Part shown: piece by piece, positions 23,693-31,552 of the stretch | How the letters are laid out: the number at the start of each line of letters is the position of its first letter | Position numbering within the stretch: position 1 is the stretch's first letter | NCBI GenBank assembly: GCA_902521075.1 | Contig: CABYQM010000011.1 | Location: 1 to 34,048, forward strand | Source of the DNA: an uncultured Pelagibacteraceae bacterium | GTDB taxonomy: Bacteria; Pseudomonadota; Alphaproteobacteria; Pelagibacterales; Pelagibacteraceae | Reading direction: 5' to 3' | Length of the DNA: 34,048 nucleotides | Position numbers and translations under genes: made by a program | The notes under the pieces: model-generated | Told to the model about the DNA's origin: nothing | The model's database searches: none | What the model saw: only the letters and a program-made list of their open reading frames with translations

Positions 23693-24598
23693 TTAATTTA
23701 ATCCAATAAATCTTCTATTAGATTGCATTATCATACTATAATAAAAAATAGCTAAAAAAATAAAGAAGCCACCAATAATTGTATTAGTTGAAGGAATTTC
23801 ATTTATTCCAAGCCATGGCAGCCAAACCCAAAATATTCCTCCTATTACTTCAGTCAAAGACAATAGAGTCAAATCAGCTGCAGGAATATGTTTAGACCCA
23901 ATTGAATAAAGAATTAAGCCCATGCACACAAGTGTTCCATGAGTAGCAAATAATGCTTCATTTTTATTTGAAGATAAGAAATTTGCATCATTATTTAAAA
24001 GCATAACTGTTGAAAATAAAAAACAAAATAAGCCTGCTATAGCAACTGTTGTAAACTTGGGAGTTTGTTTTCTCCATCTCAGACTTACTGAAAAAATTGA
24101 AAAACCTAGTGCTGATACTAATCCAAATATTAAACCCATTAAAGAATTTTCTCCAGTATTACCGTAGGCCATTACAATTATACCAAATGCTGCAACTAAA
24201 ATTGATATCCAAACTGTGATTGATATTTTTTCTTTCAAAAAAAGAAAGCCAAGTAGTGCGGTTATAAAAGGCATTGCAGCTAAACATAATAAAGTTACTG
24301 CTGCTGTCGTGTTAGTAATTGACCAAATAAAAGTTATCATTGCTGTTCCTAAACCAACACCACCTATAATTCCAGATATCCCAATTTTTAAATAATTTTT
24401 ATAAAACGAAATTCCTTCTTCCAAGAATAAGTAAATATTGAGCAATAAAAAAATAACAATACCTCTTGCAAACAAATATTGCCAAGGGACAGTTTCGGGT
24501 TGGTCTATATGTCTTACAACATATGGTCCAAATGACCAAAGTATGCCTGCAAATAAAACAATTGGAATAGCTACTTTAGGATTTTTTAAATCAGGCAT
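23693..24598 (-). CDS. EamA/DMT-family transporter
   Basis: This 301-aa protein has about ten membrane helices in two EamA repeats. LWSFGPYVVRHID and PWQYLFARG are in the first repeat, with TAAVTLLCLAAMPFITALLGFLFLK at its end. PAADLTLLSLTEVIGGIFWVWL is in the second. It resembles the other EamA protein of this window in layout but not in detail. It is the first gene of the operon with the amidinotransferase and threonine aldolase, so a role in exporting the product or importing a precursor is a reasonable inference. The promoter must lie in the 47-bp divergent gap to the right. Confidence 0.87.
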   Translation of the reverse strand: MPDLKNPKVAIPIVLFAGILWSFGPYVVRHIDQPETVPWQYLFARGIVIFLLLNIYLFLEEGISFYKNYLKIGISGIIGGVGLGTAMITFIWSITNTTAAVTLLCLAAMPFITALLGFLFLKEKISITVWISILVAAFGIIVMAYGNTGENSLMGLIFGLVSALGFSIFSVSLRWRKQTPKFTTVAIAGLFCFLFSTVMLLNNDANFLSSNKNEALFATHGTLVCMGLILYSIGSKHIPAADLTLLSLTEVIGGIFWVWLPWLGINEIPSTNTIIGGFFIFLAIFYYSMIMQSNRRFIGLN

Positions 24599-24645
24599 AA
24601 ATTAATTTATTTTTTATAAATTTTTAGTGATATTATTAAATAAAT

Positions 24646-25047
24646 ATGGATTTAGATATAATAAAAATTGCATCCGACACGACTAATAATAAAATATTGA
24701 AAGATTACACTCATAGATCGAAATATAAAAATAAAACTTGTGGCGATATAATTGAAATGAGAGTTAATATTAAGAAAAATATAATAGAAGATATTGGGTA
24801 TCAGACAAAATCCTGTGTTTACTGTCAAGCTTCTGCAAGCTTAATATCTCATAAACTTATTAAAAAAAGTAAAAATAAAATTAATTATTTATTAAAAAAT
24901 CTTATCGATTATTTTGAAAATGAAATTAAACCTTTGCCAAAAAATCTAAATAAATTTAATAAATTGTTTAATAAAAAAAATATATCTAGAAAAAACTGTG
25001 TATTAATGCCATTAATTGCAATTAAGAAACTCAGCATTGATGAATAA
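24646..25047 (+). CDS. SufU/IscU-like iron-sulfur scaffold protein
   Basis: This 133-aa protein of the NifU N-terminal/IscU fold carries the cluster ligands Cys32 and Asp34 (KTCGDI), Cys57 (SCVYCQASAS) and Cys118 (RKNCVL). That order and the C-x(4)-ASAS spacing fit SufU-type scaffolds. An additional Cys60 sits three residues after Cys57, which is unusual. The lysine-rich linker and short C-terminus keep it at normal family size. No cysteine desulfurase is adjacent. It overlaps the HPP gene by 8 bp when that gene starts at 25040. Confidence 0.8.
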   Translation: MDLDIIKIASDTTNNKILKDYTHRSKYKNKTCGDIIEMRVNIKKNIIEDIGYQTKSCVYCQASASLISHKLIKKSKNKINYLLKNLIDYFENEIKPLPKNLNKFNKLFNKKNISRKNCVLMPLIAIKKLSIDE

Positions 25048-25504
25048 TTTAGATATTAAAAAACCTGCTATCGCTGCAATATTTTCTACTATGACAATTG
25101 GGGTTTTGTCATTGCTTACTTATAAAACACCTTATGGATTATTTTTGATTGCTTCCTTTGGTTCTACAATGGTTTTACTTTACGGGTATCCAGAAAGTCC
25201 TTTTGCAAAACCTAAAAATATATTTTTTGGTCATTTTTTAACTTCACTTGTTGGTGTGATATTTGTGAATTTCGTTCCACTTCCGATATATATTATCATA
25301 CCTGTTGCTGTTGGAATAGGTGTCGGATTAATGATTATTCTTAATGTAACCCACCCTCCTGCAGGAGGAAATCCTATAATTGTGATCATGGGGTCAGTTT
25401 CATTTGAATATTTAATTTCCCCAGTTATAAGCGGATCAATTATTGTGATAGTTTTTGGCATAATCTTGAACAAATTTATTGCTAAAAGGAATTACCCAAA
25501 ATAA
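25040..25504 (+). CDS. HPP-family integral membrane protein
   Basis: This 154-aa protein has four to five hydrophobic segments and the defining THPPAGGNP motif near residue 105. Some HPP-family proteins in cyanobacteria and chloroplasts have been reported as nitrite transporters. Whether that applies here is unknown. I chose the ATG at 25040. A TTG at 25016 would lengthen the overlap with the upstream scaffold gene. No nitrogen-metabolism gene is adjacent. The gene is followed by a 94-bp gap leading to formate dehydrogenase. Confidence 0.82.
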   Translation: MNNLDIKKPAIAAIFSTMTIGVLSLLTYKTPYGLFLIASFGSTMVLLYGYPESPFAKPKNIFFGHFLTSLVGVIFVNFVPLPIYIIIPVAVGIGVGLMIILNVTHPPAGGNPIIVIMGSVSFEYLISPVISGSIIVIVFGIILNKFIAKRNYPK

Positions 25505-25517
25505 ACACAATTTGTTT

Positions 25518-25585
25518 GCTAGTCCTATTTAACTTGTGCTAGTCTTTTCAAATAATAATTAATAATTCAGCTTAGAGAAGCTAGT
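25518..25585 (+). promoter_or_regulatory. Three GCTAGT repeats and a small hairpin upstream of formate dehydrogenase
   Basis: GCTAGTC occurs at 25518-25524 and 25538-25544, exactly 20 bp apart, and GCTAGT recurs at 25580-25585. Spacings of 20 and 42 bp place all three on the same face of the helix. A 5-bp hairpin, AGCTT-AGAG-AAGCT (25569-25582), overlaps the third copy. AATAGGAG just before the ATG at 25599 is the ribosome site. A clear -35/-10 pair is not visible. Confidence 0.35.
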
Positions 25586-25598
25586 AATAGGAGTAAAA

Positions 25599-26798
25599 AT
25601 GAAAGTACTTTGTGTATTGTATGATGATCCAAAAGGAGGAATGCCTAAATCTTATCCTCTGTCGGATTTACCAAAATTAGAGAAATATCCAGATGGAATG
25701 ACATTGCCATCGCCTAAAGGAAGAGATTTTACACCAGGCCAATTACTTGGTTGTGTTTCAGGTGAACTTGGTTTGAGAAAGTTTTTAGAGAGTAATGGAC
25801 ACGAATTGGTTGTTACTAACAGTAAAGATGGAGATGGATGCGAAGCGGATAAACATATTGTTGATGCTGACATTGTTATCTCTCAACCATTTTTCCCTTA
25901 TTATTTAACTAAAGAAAGAATCGCTAAAGCTAAAAACCTTAAGATGGCAATAACAGCAGGAATAGGTTCTGATCACGTTGATTTACAAGCAGCAATGGAT
26001 AATAAAATTGATGTTGTTGAAGTAACTTTCTGTAATTCTAGATCAGTTGCTGAACACATAGTAATGATGATTGTTTCAATGGTTAGAGATTATCACAATC
26101 AACATAGAATAGTTAATGAAGGTGGATGGAATATTGCAGATGCTGTTCAAAGAAGTTATGACGTTGAAGGAATGCATATAGGAACCGTTGCTGCTGGAAG
26201 GATCGGATTAGATGCACTTAGAAAAATGAAACCATTTGATGTTCATTTGCACTATTTTGACAGACATAAATTACCTGACAGTGTTGAAAAAGAACTAAAC
26301 TTAACTTTTCATGAATCAGTGGAGTCTATGGTAAAAGTTTGCGACGTTGTTACAATTAATTGCCCACTTCATCCTGAAACTGAAAATTTGTTTGATGATG
26401 AAATGATAAGTAAAATGAAAAAAGGAGCATACATAGTTAACACTGCAAGAGGTAAAATTTGTAATCGAGATGCAATAGCTAAAGCCCTAAAAAGTGGACA
26501 GCTAAGTGGTTACGCAGGTGATGTATGGTTTCCACAGCCTGCTCCAAACGACCATGTATGGAGAACAATGCCAAATCATGGAATGACACCTCACACTTCT
26601 GGTACATCTTTATCTGCTCAAGCAAGATATGCAGATGGTGTTAGAGAAATATTGGAATGTTTCTTTGAAGGAAAAGAAATTAGAAATCAATATTTGATCG
26701 TAAAAGATGGCCAATTAGCAGGAATGGGTGCGCATTCTTACAGTAAAGGGTCTGCAACTAGTGGATCAGAAGAAGCTGCTAAATATCAAAAAAAATAA
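25599..26798 (+). CDS. fdh: NAD-dependent formate dehydrogenase (metal-free, D-2-hydroxyacid dehydrogenase family)
   Basis: Fdh oxidises formate to CO2 with NAD+ in the cytoplasm. The 399-aa protein keeps the numbering of the Pseudomonas sp. 101 enzyme: Pro97 (SQPFF), Ile122, Asn146 (TFCNS), Asp221 (YFDRH, NAD selectivity), Arg284 (NTARGK), Gln313 (WFPQP) and His332 (TPHTSG). The nucleotide loop is VAAGRIG. The gene has its own upstream region with repeats and a strong hairpin downstream, so it looks monocistronic. In SAR11, C1 compounds are oxidised for energy and formate is an end intermediate, which fits this role. Confidence 0.97.
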   Translation: MKVLCVLYDDPKGGMPKSYPLSDLPKLEKYPDGMTLPSPKGRDFTPGQLLGCVSGELGLRKFLESNGHELVVTNSKDGDGCEADKHIVDADIVISQPFFPYYLTKERIAKAKNLKMAITAGIGSDHVDLQAAMDNKIDVVEVTFCNSRSVAEHIVMMIVSMVRDYHNQHRIVNEGGWNIADAVQRSYDVEGMHIGTVAAGRIGLDALRKMKPFDVHLHYFDRHKLPDSVEKELNLTFHESVESMVKVCDVVTINCPLHPETENLFDDEMISKMKKGAYIVNTARGKICNRDAIAKALKSGQLSGYAGDVWFPQPAPNDHVWRTMPNHGMTPHTSGTSLSAQARYADGVREILECFFEGKEIRNQYLIVKDGQLAGMGAHSYSKGSATSGSEEAAKYQKK

Positions 26799-26807
26799 AA
26801 TAGATTT

Positions 26808-26846
26808 ATTAAAGGTATGCTACTTAAATAAGTAGCTACCTTTAAT
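26808..26846 (+). terminator. Strong 17-bp hairpin after formate dehydrogenase
   Basis: Arm 26808-26817 (ATTAAAGGTA) pairs fully with 26837-26846. After a single bulged T, 26819-26825 (GCTACTT) pairs with 26830-26836, closing a 4-nt AAAT loop. It starts ten bases after the stop codon. The bases after it are not a U-tract, so it may stabilise the 3' end or act in both directions. It is the longest stem I found in the window. Confidence 0.75.
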
Positions 26847-26884
26847 ACCATAGATTTAAACCCTCATTATTATATATTTTAGAT

Positions 26885-27457
26885 ATGAGGTTATTTTACT
26901 ACTTTTTACTATTATTTCTTGTATCGACATCATTCTCTCATTCAAAAGATAAAGCGTATTTTGCAGGAGGTTGCTTCTGGTGCATGGAAGAATCTTTTGA
27001 AATGTTGGAAGGTGTAGAAGAAGTTATATCTGGTTACTCAGGAGGGATCACTGCAAATCCAACATATAGGGAAGTCACTTATGGAGATACTGGTCATTTT
27101 GAGGTTGTTGAAATAATTTATGACAAAGAGAAAATATCCTATAAAGAACTCTTAAAAAACTTCTGGCTTAATATTGATCCATTTGATGCTTATGGCCAGT
27201 TTTGCGATAAAGGATACAGCTACAGATCTGTAGCATTTTATGAAAACGATTATCAGAAAGATTTAATTGATAAAGATATAAAAAGATTAGAAAAGAAATT
27301 TAAAAAGAAGGTAGTCACATATGTTAAAGAATTTGAGATTTTTTACAAAGCAGAGGATAAACATCAAGATTACTATCAAGTATATTTAGAAAATTATTTA
27401 AAATATAAGAAAGCATGCAAAAGAGAGAGAATACTTGATATTATTTGGGGATCATAA
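26885..27457 (+). CDS. msrA: Exported peptide-methionine (S)-S-oxide reductase
   Basis: MsrA reduces methionine-S-sulfoxide in proteins. The 190-aa product begins with a signal peptide of about 20 residues (RLFYYFLLLFLVSTSFSHS). The MsrA core starts at AYFAGGCFWCMEESFE, with catalytic Cys30 and a second Cys33, and continues with GVEEVISGYSGG and GHFEVVEI. It also has DPFDAYGQFCDKGYSYRS, and HQDYYQVY towards the C-terminus. It complements the exported MsrB of this window, since the two enzymes handle opposite sulfoxide epimers. It lies 3 bp upstream of the MDR oxidoreductase. Confidence 0.94.
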   Translation: MRLFYYFLLLFLVSTSFSHSKDKAYFAGGCFWCMEESFEMLEGVEEVISGYSGGITANPTYREVTYGDTGHFEVVEIIYDKEKISYKELLKNFWLNIDPFDAYGQFCDKGYSYRSVAFYENDYQKDLIDKDIKRLEKKFKKKVVTYVKEFEIFYKAEDKHQDYYQVYLENYLKYKKACKRERILDIIWGS

Positions 27458-27460
27458 TTA

Positions 27461-28468
27461 ATGCCTGTAACAAGCAAATTTGTAGCTTTAAAAAACTATA
27501 TCCCTACAGGTTTACCAAAAGAAACTGACTTTGAAATAAAAACTAAGGAGATATCTTTAGATACTAAGAACAATATATTGGTTTTAAATTTATGGATTTC
27601 AGTTGATCCTTATATGAGGGCAAGGATGACTGAAAGAAAAAACTATAAACCGCCTTTTAATATTGGTGAAGAGATGGAAGGTTATGCTTTAGGTATAGTT
27701 AAAGAGTCTAAAGACAAAAATTTTAAAGAAGGAGATATTGTTTTTAGTAATTTCGGAATGAGAGATTACTTTGTTTGTAATTCCAATGATCTAAAAAAAA
27801 TTGAGCCAATGAATATTCCTATACAAACATATCTAGGTCCACTTGGAATGACAGGTCATACAGCTTATATAGGACTTTTTAAACATGGTGAATTAAAACC
27901 AGGTCAAACAATCCTTGTTTCTTCAGCTGGAGGTAGTGTTGGATCTACTGTTTGTCAAATTGCAAAAAATATGGGTTGTAAAGTAATTGCAAGTACAGGA
28001 TCTGATGAAAAAGTTAAATGGCTGAAAAATGATTTAAAAATTGATCATGCGTTTAACTATAAAAAAATTGAAAATCTTGTTTTACATCTTAAAGAAGTTT
28101 GTCCTGAAGGATTTGATTTATATTTTGATAATGTAGGTGGCGATTTCTTAGAGTCAGCTATTTTTCAAATGAAGAACTTTGGAAGAATTGTAATTTGTGG
28201 AAGGATATCTCAAATGAATGCAACTAATCCTGGCTCTGGTTTAAAAAATATGGCTCATGTTCTTGTAAAAAGACTAACTATTAAAGGTTTTATAATTTTT
28301 GATCATGAAAATGATCGAGAACAGTTTGAAACCGATATGGCTAAATGGCTATTAGAAGATAAAATTAAATTTAAAGAAACTGTTTACGAGGGTATAGAAA
28401 ATACGCCAAAATCATTCATTGATTTATTAGAAGGTAAAAACATAGGAAAAATGCTTGTAAAAATTTAA
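27461..28468 (+). CDS. NADP-dependent zinc-free MDR oxidoreductase (CurA/prostaglandin-reductase-like)
   Basis: This 335-aa medium-chain reductase belongs to the double-bond-reductase branch. It has VDPYMRARM near residue 50, LGPLGMTGHTAYIGL, and the cofactor motif SSAGGSVGSTVCQIA, followed by CKVIASTGSDEK. FDLYFDNVGG and GRIVICGRIS then lead to the C-terminus. No zinc-binding cysteine cluster is present, as expected. Members reduce alpha,beta-unsaturated carbonyls, which can include lipid-peroxidation products. The substrate here is not known. It follows msrA by 3 bp, so the two are probably co-transcribed. Confidence 0.9.
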   Translation: MPVTSKFVALKNYIPTGLPKETDFEIKTKEISLDTKNNILVLNLWISVDPYMRARMTERKNYKPPFNIGEEMEGYALGIVKESKDKNFKEGDIVFSNFGMRDYFVCNSNDLKKIEPMNIPIQTYLGPLGMTGHTAYIGLFKHGELKPGQTILVSSAGGSVGSTVCQIAKNMGCKVIASTGSDEKVKWLKNDLKIDHAFNYKKIENLVLHLKEVCPEGFDLYFDNVGGDFLESAIFQMKNFGRIVICGRISQMNATNPGSGLKNMAHVLVKRLTIKGFIIFDHENDREQFETDMAKWLLEDKIKFKETVYEGIENTPKSFIDLLEGKNIGKMLVKI

Positions 28469-28479
28469 TTAGAATTTTT

Positions 28480-28650
28480 ATGAATTTTTTAAAGAAGTTT
28501 TATAGACCTTTTTTATTAACTTATATTTTTTTAAGTATTGCTATCAGTTTTTATCCATCATTTAATTTTTACTCATTAAAAGGTCAAATTCTTATAATTG
28601 CCGTGTCTTTTTTTAATGGGATGATGGGAGTTTACGTAAAAAAATTATAA
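28480..28650 (+). CDS. 56-aa predicted two-helix membrane protein
   Basis: A short reading frame begins ATG at 28480, 11 bp after the MDR gene, and encodes 56 residues. It starts MNFLKKFYRPFLLTYIFLSI. A first hydrophobic helix spans about residues 11-26 and a second about 35-53 (GQILIIAVSFFNGMMGVYV), and it ends in KKL. The positive-inside ends and tight spacing after the preceding gene make it plausible. It overlaps the convergent flavoprotein gene by 6 bp. I recognise no family. Confidence 0.55.
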   Translation: MNFLKKFYRPFLLTYIFLSIAISFYPSFNFYSLKGQILIIAVSFFNGMMGVYVKKL

Positions 28651-29748
28651 GACGTAGGGCTCAGGTCTTGCAGAACTATTTAATACTCTTTCGACTGCGA
28701 AAACACTAATATCTATAGTTTGATAACTGCCTGTAGTTATTAATTCAGTTAGAGCTCTACCAATTCCTGGTGCTTGCATTAAACCTCTGCCAGTAAATCC
28801 TGAGGCCATGTAAACATTTTCATATTTTGGATGTTTTCCAACTACGGCATTATTATCTAATTTGTTACAATCATAATATCCAGCCCATCCACCTGTTAAT
28901 TTGAGTTCTTCAAATGCTGGTATTCTTTTTGCAAGAGCAGGCCAAACTAATTCTTCAAAATCATTCCATGCAGGTTCGAGATCTTCTGCATCAAAAACTG
29001 AAATTGGAGAACCTGCTAAATATTCTTTTCCTTCTGGTCTCCAATATACTCCTGTTGTTAGATCTCCAGATAATGGCATCTCTGGAATATGTTTAGGACA
29101 TTTAACTCTAAAGACTGTATGTTTTTGAGGTACTACAGGAATATCTTCAAGTAGTTCCTTAGTCCAGCACCCAGCTGCGGAAATAATTGTCTTTGCATTA
29201 ATTTCAGATAAGCTCTTAACCTCTCCCTTAATAAATTCTGCCCCAAGATCAATTGCTTTATGCTTTAAAGCGCTATGAAATAAAAATGGATCAATCCATC
29301 CCTCACTCTTGTTATCAGTAAATGTTGCAGTTTCAATTCCTTCCTCATTAATGTAAGGAAAATAGTTTTTCAATTCAGAACCTTTAATATTTTTTGTACC
29401 CGCTTCACATTCTTTATGATTTTCTAAAGCTCTGTATTGCTCTTCTGCATGATCTGGTCCAAACATTAGAAGATATCCATTGGGCACCATGCTAGCTGTT
29501 GGATTTGGATTTTTTTCAGTTTTCAATAATTCTGGTATTTGAAATATAAATTCCCTTGCAAATTTTCCTAAAAGAATATTTTCTTTTTGAAAAAACTGTC
29601 GTCTAAATCCACCAAGTGATAATGGGAATGATGCAGTTTTATAAGTTGGATCCCTTTCAATGACTTTTACTTTTCTGCCTTCTTTGGACATAAAGTATGC
29701 AGTTGCAGCTCCAATTATACCACCACCTACTATTACAACATCATCCAT
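28645..29748 (-). CDS. FAD-dependent oxidoreductase of the DAO family
   Basis: This 367-aa flavoprotein has an N-terminal FAD-binding motif VIVGGGIIGAATAYF and a following acidic VIERD. It also has the LGGFRRQFF segment and the family's C-terminal TGRGLMQAPGIGRALTELI. The group includes sarcosine oxidase, D-amino-acid dehydrogenase and FOXRED1-like proteins that oxidise secondary or primary amino groups. The exact amine is unknown. It is downstream of tspO on the same strand by only 1 bp. Confidence 0.86.
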   Translation of the reverse strand: MDDVVIVGGGIIGAATAYFMSKEGRKVKVIERDPTYKTASFPLSLGGFRRQFFQKENILLGKFAREFIFQIPELLKTEKNPNPTASMVPNGYLLMFGPDHAEEQYRALENHKECEAGTKNIKGSELKNYFPYINEEGIETATFTDNKSEGWIDPFLFHSALKHKAIDLGAEFIKGEVKSLSEINAKTIISAAGCWTKELLEDIPVVPQKHTVFRVKCPKHIPEMPLSGDLTTGVYWRPEGKEYLAGSPISVFDAEDLEPAWNDFEELVWPALAKRIPAFEELKLTGGWAGYYDCNKLDNNAVVGKHPKYENVYMASGFTGRGLMQAPGIGRALTELITTGSYQTIDISVFAVERVLNSSARPEPYVL

Positions 29749-29749
29749 A

Positions 29750-30217
29750 TTAGTTTATCAAAAAAATGTTTATATTTAAAAGCAATGCAAAACAACACCA
29801 TAACAAATATGGAATCATCAAATACATGCTTAATAGACTTATATTCTTATATTTAAATACCAATAAAACAATAAATATAATTAACACAACAAGATTTAAA
29901 ATTGCTAAAGAAATATTATGGAAACCAAAGAAAACAACACTCCAAGTTGTATTAAAAAAAAGATGAATGAAATATAAAAATACAATATTTAAATTTTTTG
30001 TGTTTTTATGCCACGCATTCCATATGGCTATTGTCATAAATAAATAAAGTAATGTCCATACTGGCCCAAATATCCAATCTGGTGGATTGTATTGAGGTTT
30101 AGATAAATTTGAATACCAAGGTTCTTTAAAATTTATAGTAACCAAACCTCCAATAAATGAAGCTGAAAACGTAGTAATTGCAAAGAGAATAAAAGATAAA
30201 ATTTTATTTTTTAGCAT
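29750..30217 (-). CDS. tspO: TspO/MBR family membrane protein
   Basis: This 155-aa protein has five membrane helices and the TspO signatures WYSNLSKPQYNPPDWIFGPVW, NTTWSVVFFG, and PYLLWCCFALLLN near the end. In other bacteria TspO binds porphyrins and modulates photosynthetic or stress responses. In alphaproteobacteria it affects tetrapyrrole-controlled gene expression. It is divergent from the + strand SDR across a 24-bp gap and is followed after 1 bp by the DAO-family flavoprotein, so the two may be co-transcribed. Confidence 0.93.
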   Translation of the reverse strand: MLKNKILSFILFAITTFSASFIGGLVTINFKEPWYSNLSKPQYNPPDWIFGPVWTLLYLFMTIAIWNAWHKNTKNLNIVFLYFIHLFFNTTWSVVFFGFHNISLAILNLVVLIIFIVLLVFKYKNISLLSMYLMIPYLLWCCFALLLNINIFLIN

Positions 30218-30241
30218 TTAAGTACTATACAGCAGTTAAAT

Positions 30242-31000
30242 ATGAATAAAAAAGTAATTTGGATCACCGGCGGAAGTACAGGAATTGGCAAAGCACTTGC
30301 GTTAAAATTTGCTAATAATGGATGGACAGTTGCTATTTCTGCAAGAAGAGAAAATTTATTAAAAGAAATCGAAGATAAGCATCAAAATATTAAATCTTTT
30401 CCACTTGATGTAAATGATAAGGAAAAGTGTAAGTCTGTTTTTGAAAATATAAAAAAGGAACTTGGTGACATCGAAATTTGTTTTTTTTCTACGGGAACTT
30501 GGGATCCAAAAAAAGAAAGAGAAATCGATGTAGAACAAATTGAAAATGTATTTAAGGTAAACTTTTTTGGAACATTAAATTGTATAAAGGCAGTTGAAAC
30601 TCATTTTCGTGAACGAGAAAAAGGCATTATTACCATTGTATCTTCGATTGCAGGATATAAAGGCTTACCTAATTCAAGTGGCTATGGACCATCCAAAGCA
30701 GCTTTAAGTAATCTTGCTGAAAGTCTACATTTTGATTTTGGAAGATATGGTGTAAGGGTTTGTTTAGTTTCTCCAGGTTTTATCAAAACACCAATGACTG
30801 ATAAGAATGATTTTAAGATGCCGTTTCTAAAAACTCCAGAATTCTCAGCAGAAAAAATTTACGATGGACTTATTAATGGCTCTAATTTTGAAATACATTA
30901 TCCAAAAGAATTAACTTTGATCCTTAAATTTTTAAAAATAATTCCTGATCGACTATATTTTTATTTAATACGGAAATTGACTAAATTACAAAAAAAATAA
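30242..31000 (+). CDS. Short-chain dehydrogenase/reductase
   Basis: This 252-aa SDR has the cofactor motif TGGSTGIG (9-16), catalytic Ser134/Ser135, Tyr148 and Lys152 (GYGPSKAAL), and a C-terminal basic/hydrophobic extension (KFLKIIPDRLYFYLIRKLTK) that may associate with the membrane. The NNAG of FabG-like enzymes is replaced by FSTG. Related SDRs occur in the same gene neighbourhood as the CFA-like, DUF1365 and DUF3833 genes in other proteobacteria. Here it points towards that operon and ends 2 bp before its last gene. Substrate is unknown. Confidence 0.88.
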   Translation: MNKKVIWITGGSTGIGKALALKFANNGWTVAISARRENLLKEIEDKHQNIKSFPLDVNDKEKCKSVFENIKKELGDIEICFFSTGTWDPKKEREIDVEQIENVFKVNFFGTLNCIKAVETHFREREKGIITIVSSIAGYKGLPNSSGYGPSKAALSNLAESLHFDFGRYGVRVCLVSPGFIKTPMTDKNDFKMPFLKTPEFSAEKIYDGLINGSNFEIHYPKELTLILKFLKIIPDRLYFYLIRKLTKLQKK

Positions 31001-31002
31001 AA

Positions 31003-31551
31003 TTAATCTTTAACAAACATTACAGTCAATTCAGCGACTTTAATTCCAAATTTTGTCATTTTCGCTCTGTTGATAGCTACTCTTTCGTCTTGCATAAATA
31101 TCCAATCATCAAATGTAATTTTGATATTTTTTCCTTTCACTGGAACTAACAAAACATACTCAAATTTAAATGCTGGGCCATACGAATACCCCCTAGCCTT
31201 TCCAACTACATCGCCTGCAGTTCCCTCATAATTATGTTCATCAATTTTATCTATTACCCATTGCCTATTTTGTATTTCACCGTCATTCCAAATAAATTTT
31301 TCATCTAATATAAGTTGTTTGCCATCCCACTTACCGTCCAAGTCTGCTGAAAATTGTCTTGTAACTTTACCTGATCTGTTTTGTAGTATACCCCAAGCTT
31401 TGACGTTTCCGCTTAAATATTCTTCAATTATTAATCTTGGTTTTTGATTTTTAAAATCTTCTGGTTTCATAGATTGATTATTTATACAGCTTGTAATTAA
31501 TCCTGTAAAAATTATCAATAAAAATACTTTAAAAAATTTTCTGTTAATCAT
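31003..31551 (-). CDS. DUF3833-family lipoprotein
   Basis: This 182-aa protein begins with a lipoprotein signal sequence (FKVFLLIIFTG) and a lipobox ending LITSC, with lipidation expected at Cys22. The mature part contains SGNVKAWGILQNRSGKVTR, DGKWDGKQLILDE and AGDVVGKARGYSYGPAF, which match the DUF3833 pattern. No reaction is known for the family. It is the last gene of the minus-strand lipid operon, 1 bp after the CFA-like gene. It is probably anchored on the periplasmic side of a membrane. The close spacing implies joint expression with lipid methylation. Confidence 0.85.
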   Translation of the reverse strand: MINRKFFKVFLLIIFTGLITSCINNQSMKPEDFKNQKPRLIIEEYLSGNVKAWGILQNRSGKVTRQFSADLDGKWDGKQLILDEKFIWNDGEIQNRQWVIDKIDEHNYEGTAGDVVGKARGYSYGPAFKFEYVLLVPVKGKNIKITFDDWIFMQDERVAINRAKMTKFGIKVAELTVMFVKD

Positions 31552-31552
31552 A

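Noticed and set aside
25505..25598. Possible riboswitch in the fdh leader
   Set aside because: Only a 5-bp hairpin and short repeats are present, with no conserved riboswitch core that I can recognise.
29766..29966. 66-aa frame antisense to tspO
   Set aside because: TspO signatures on the other strand are clear, and this frame has no ribosome site or family resemblance.
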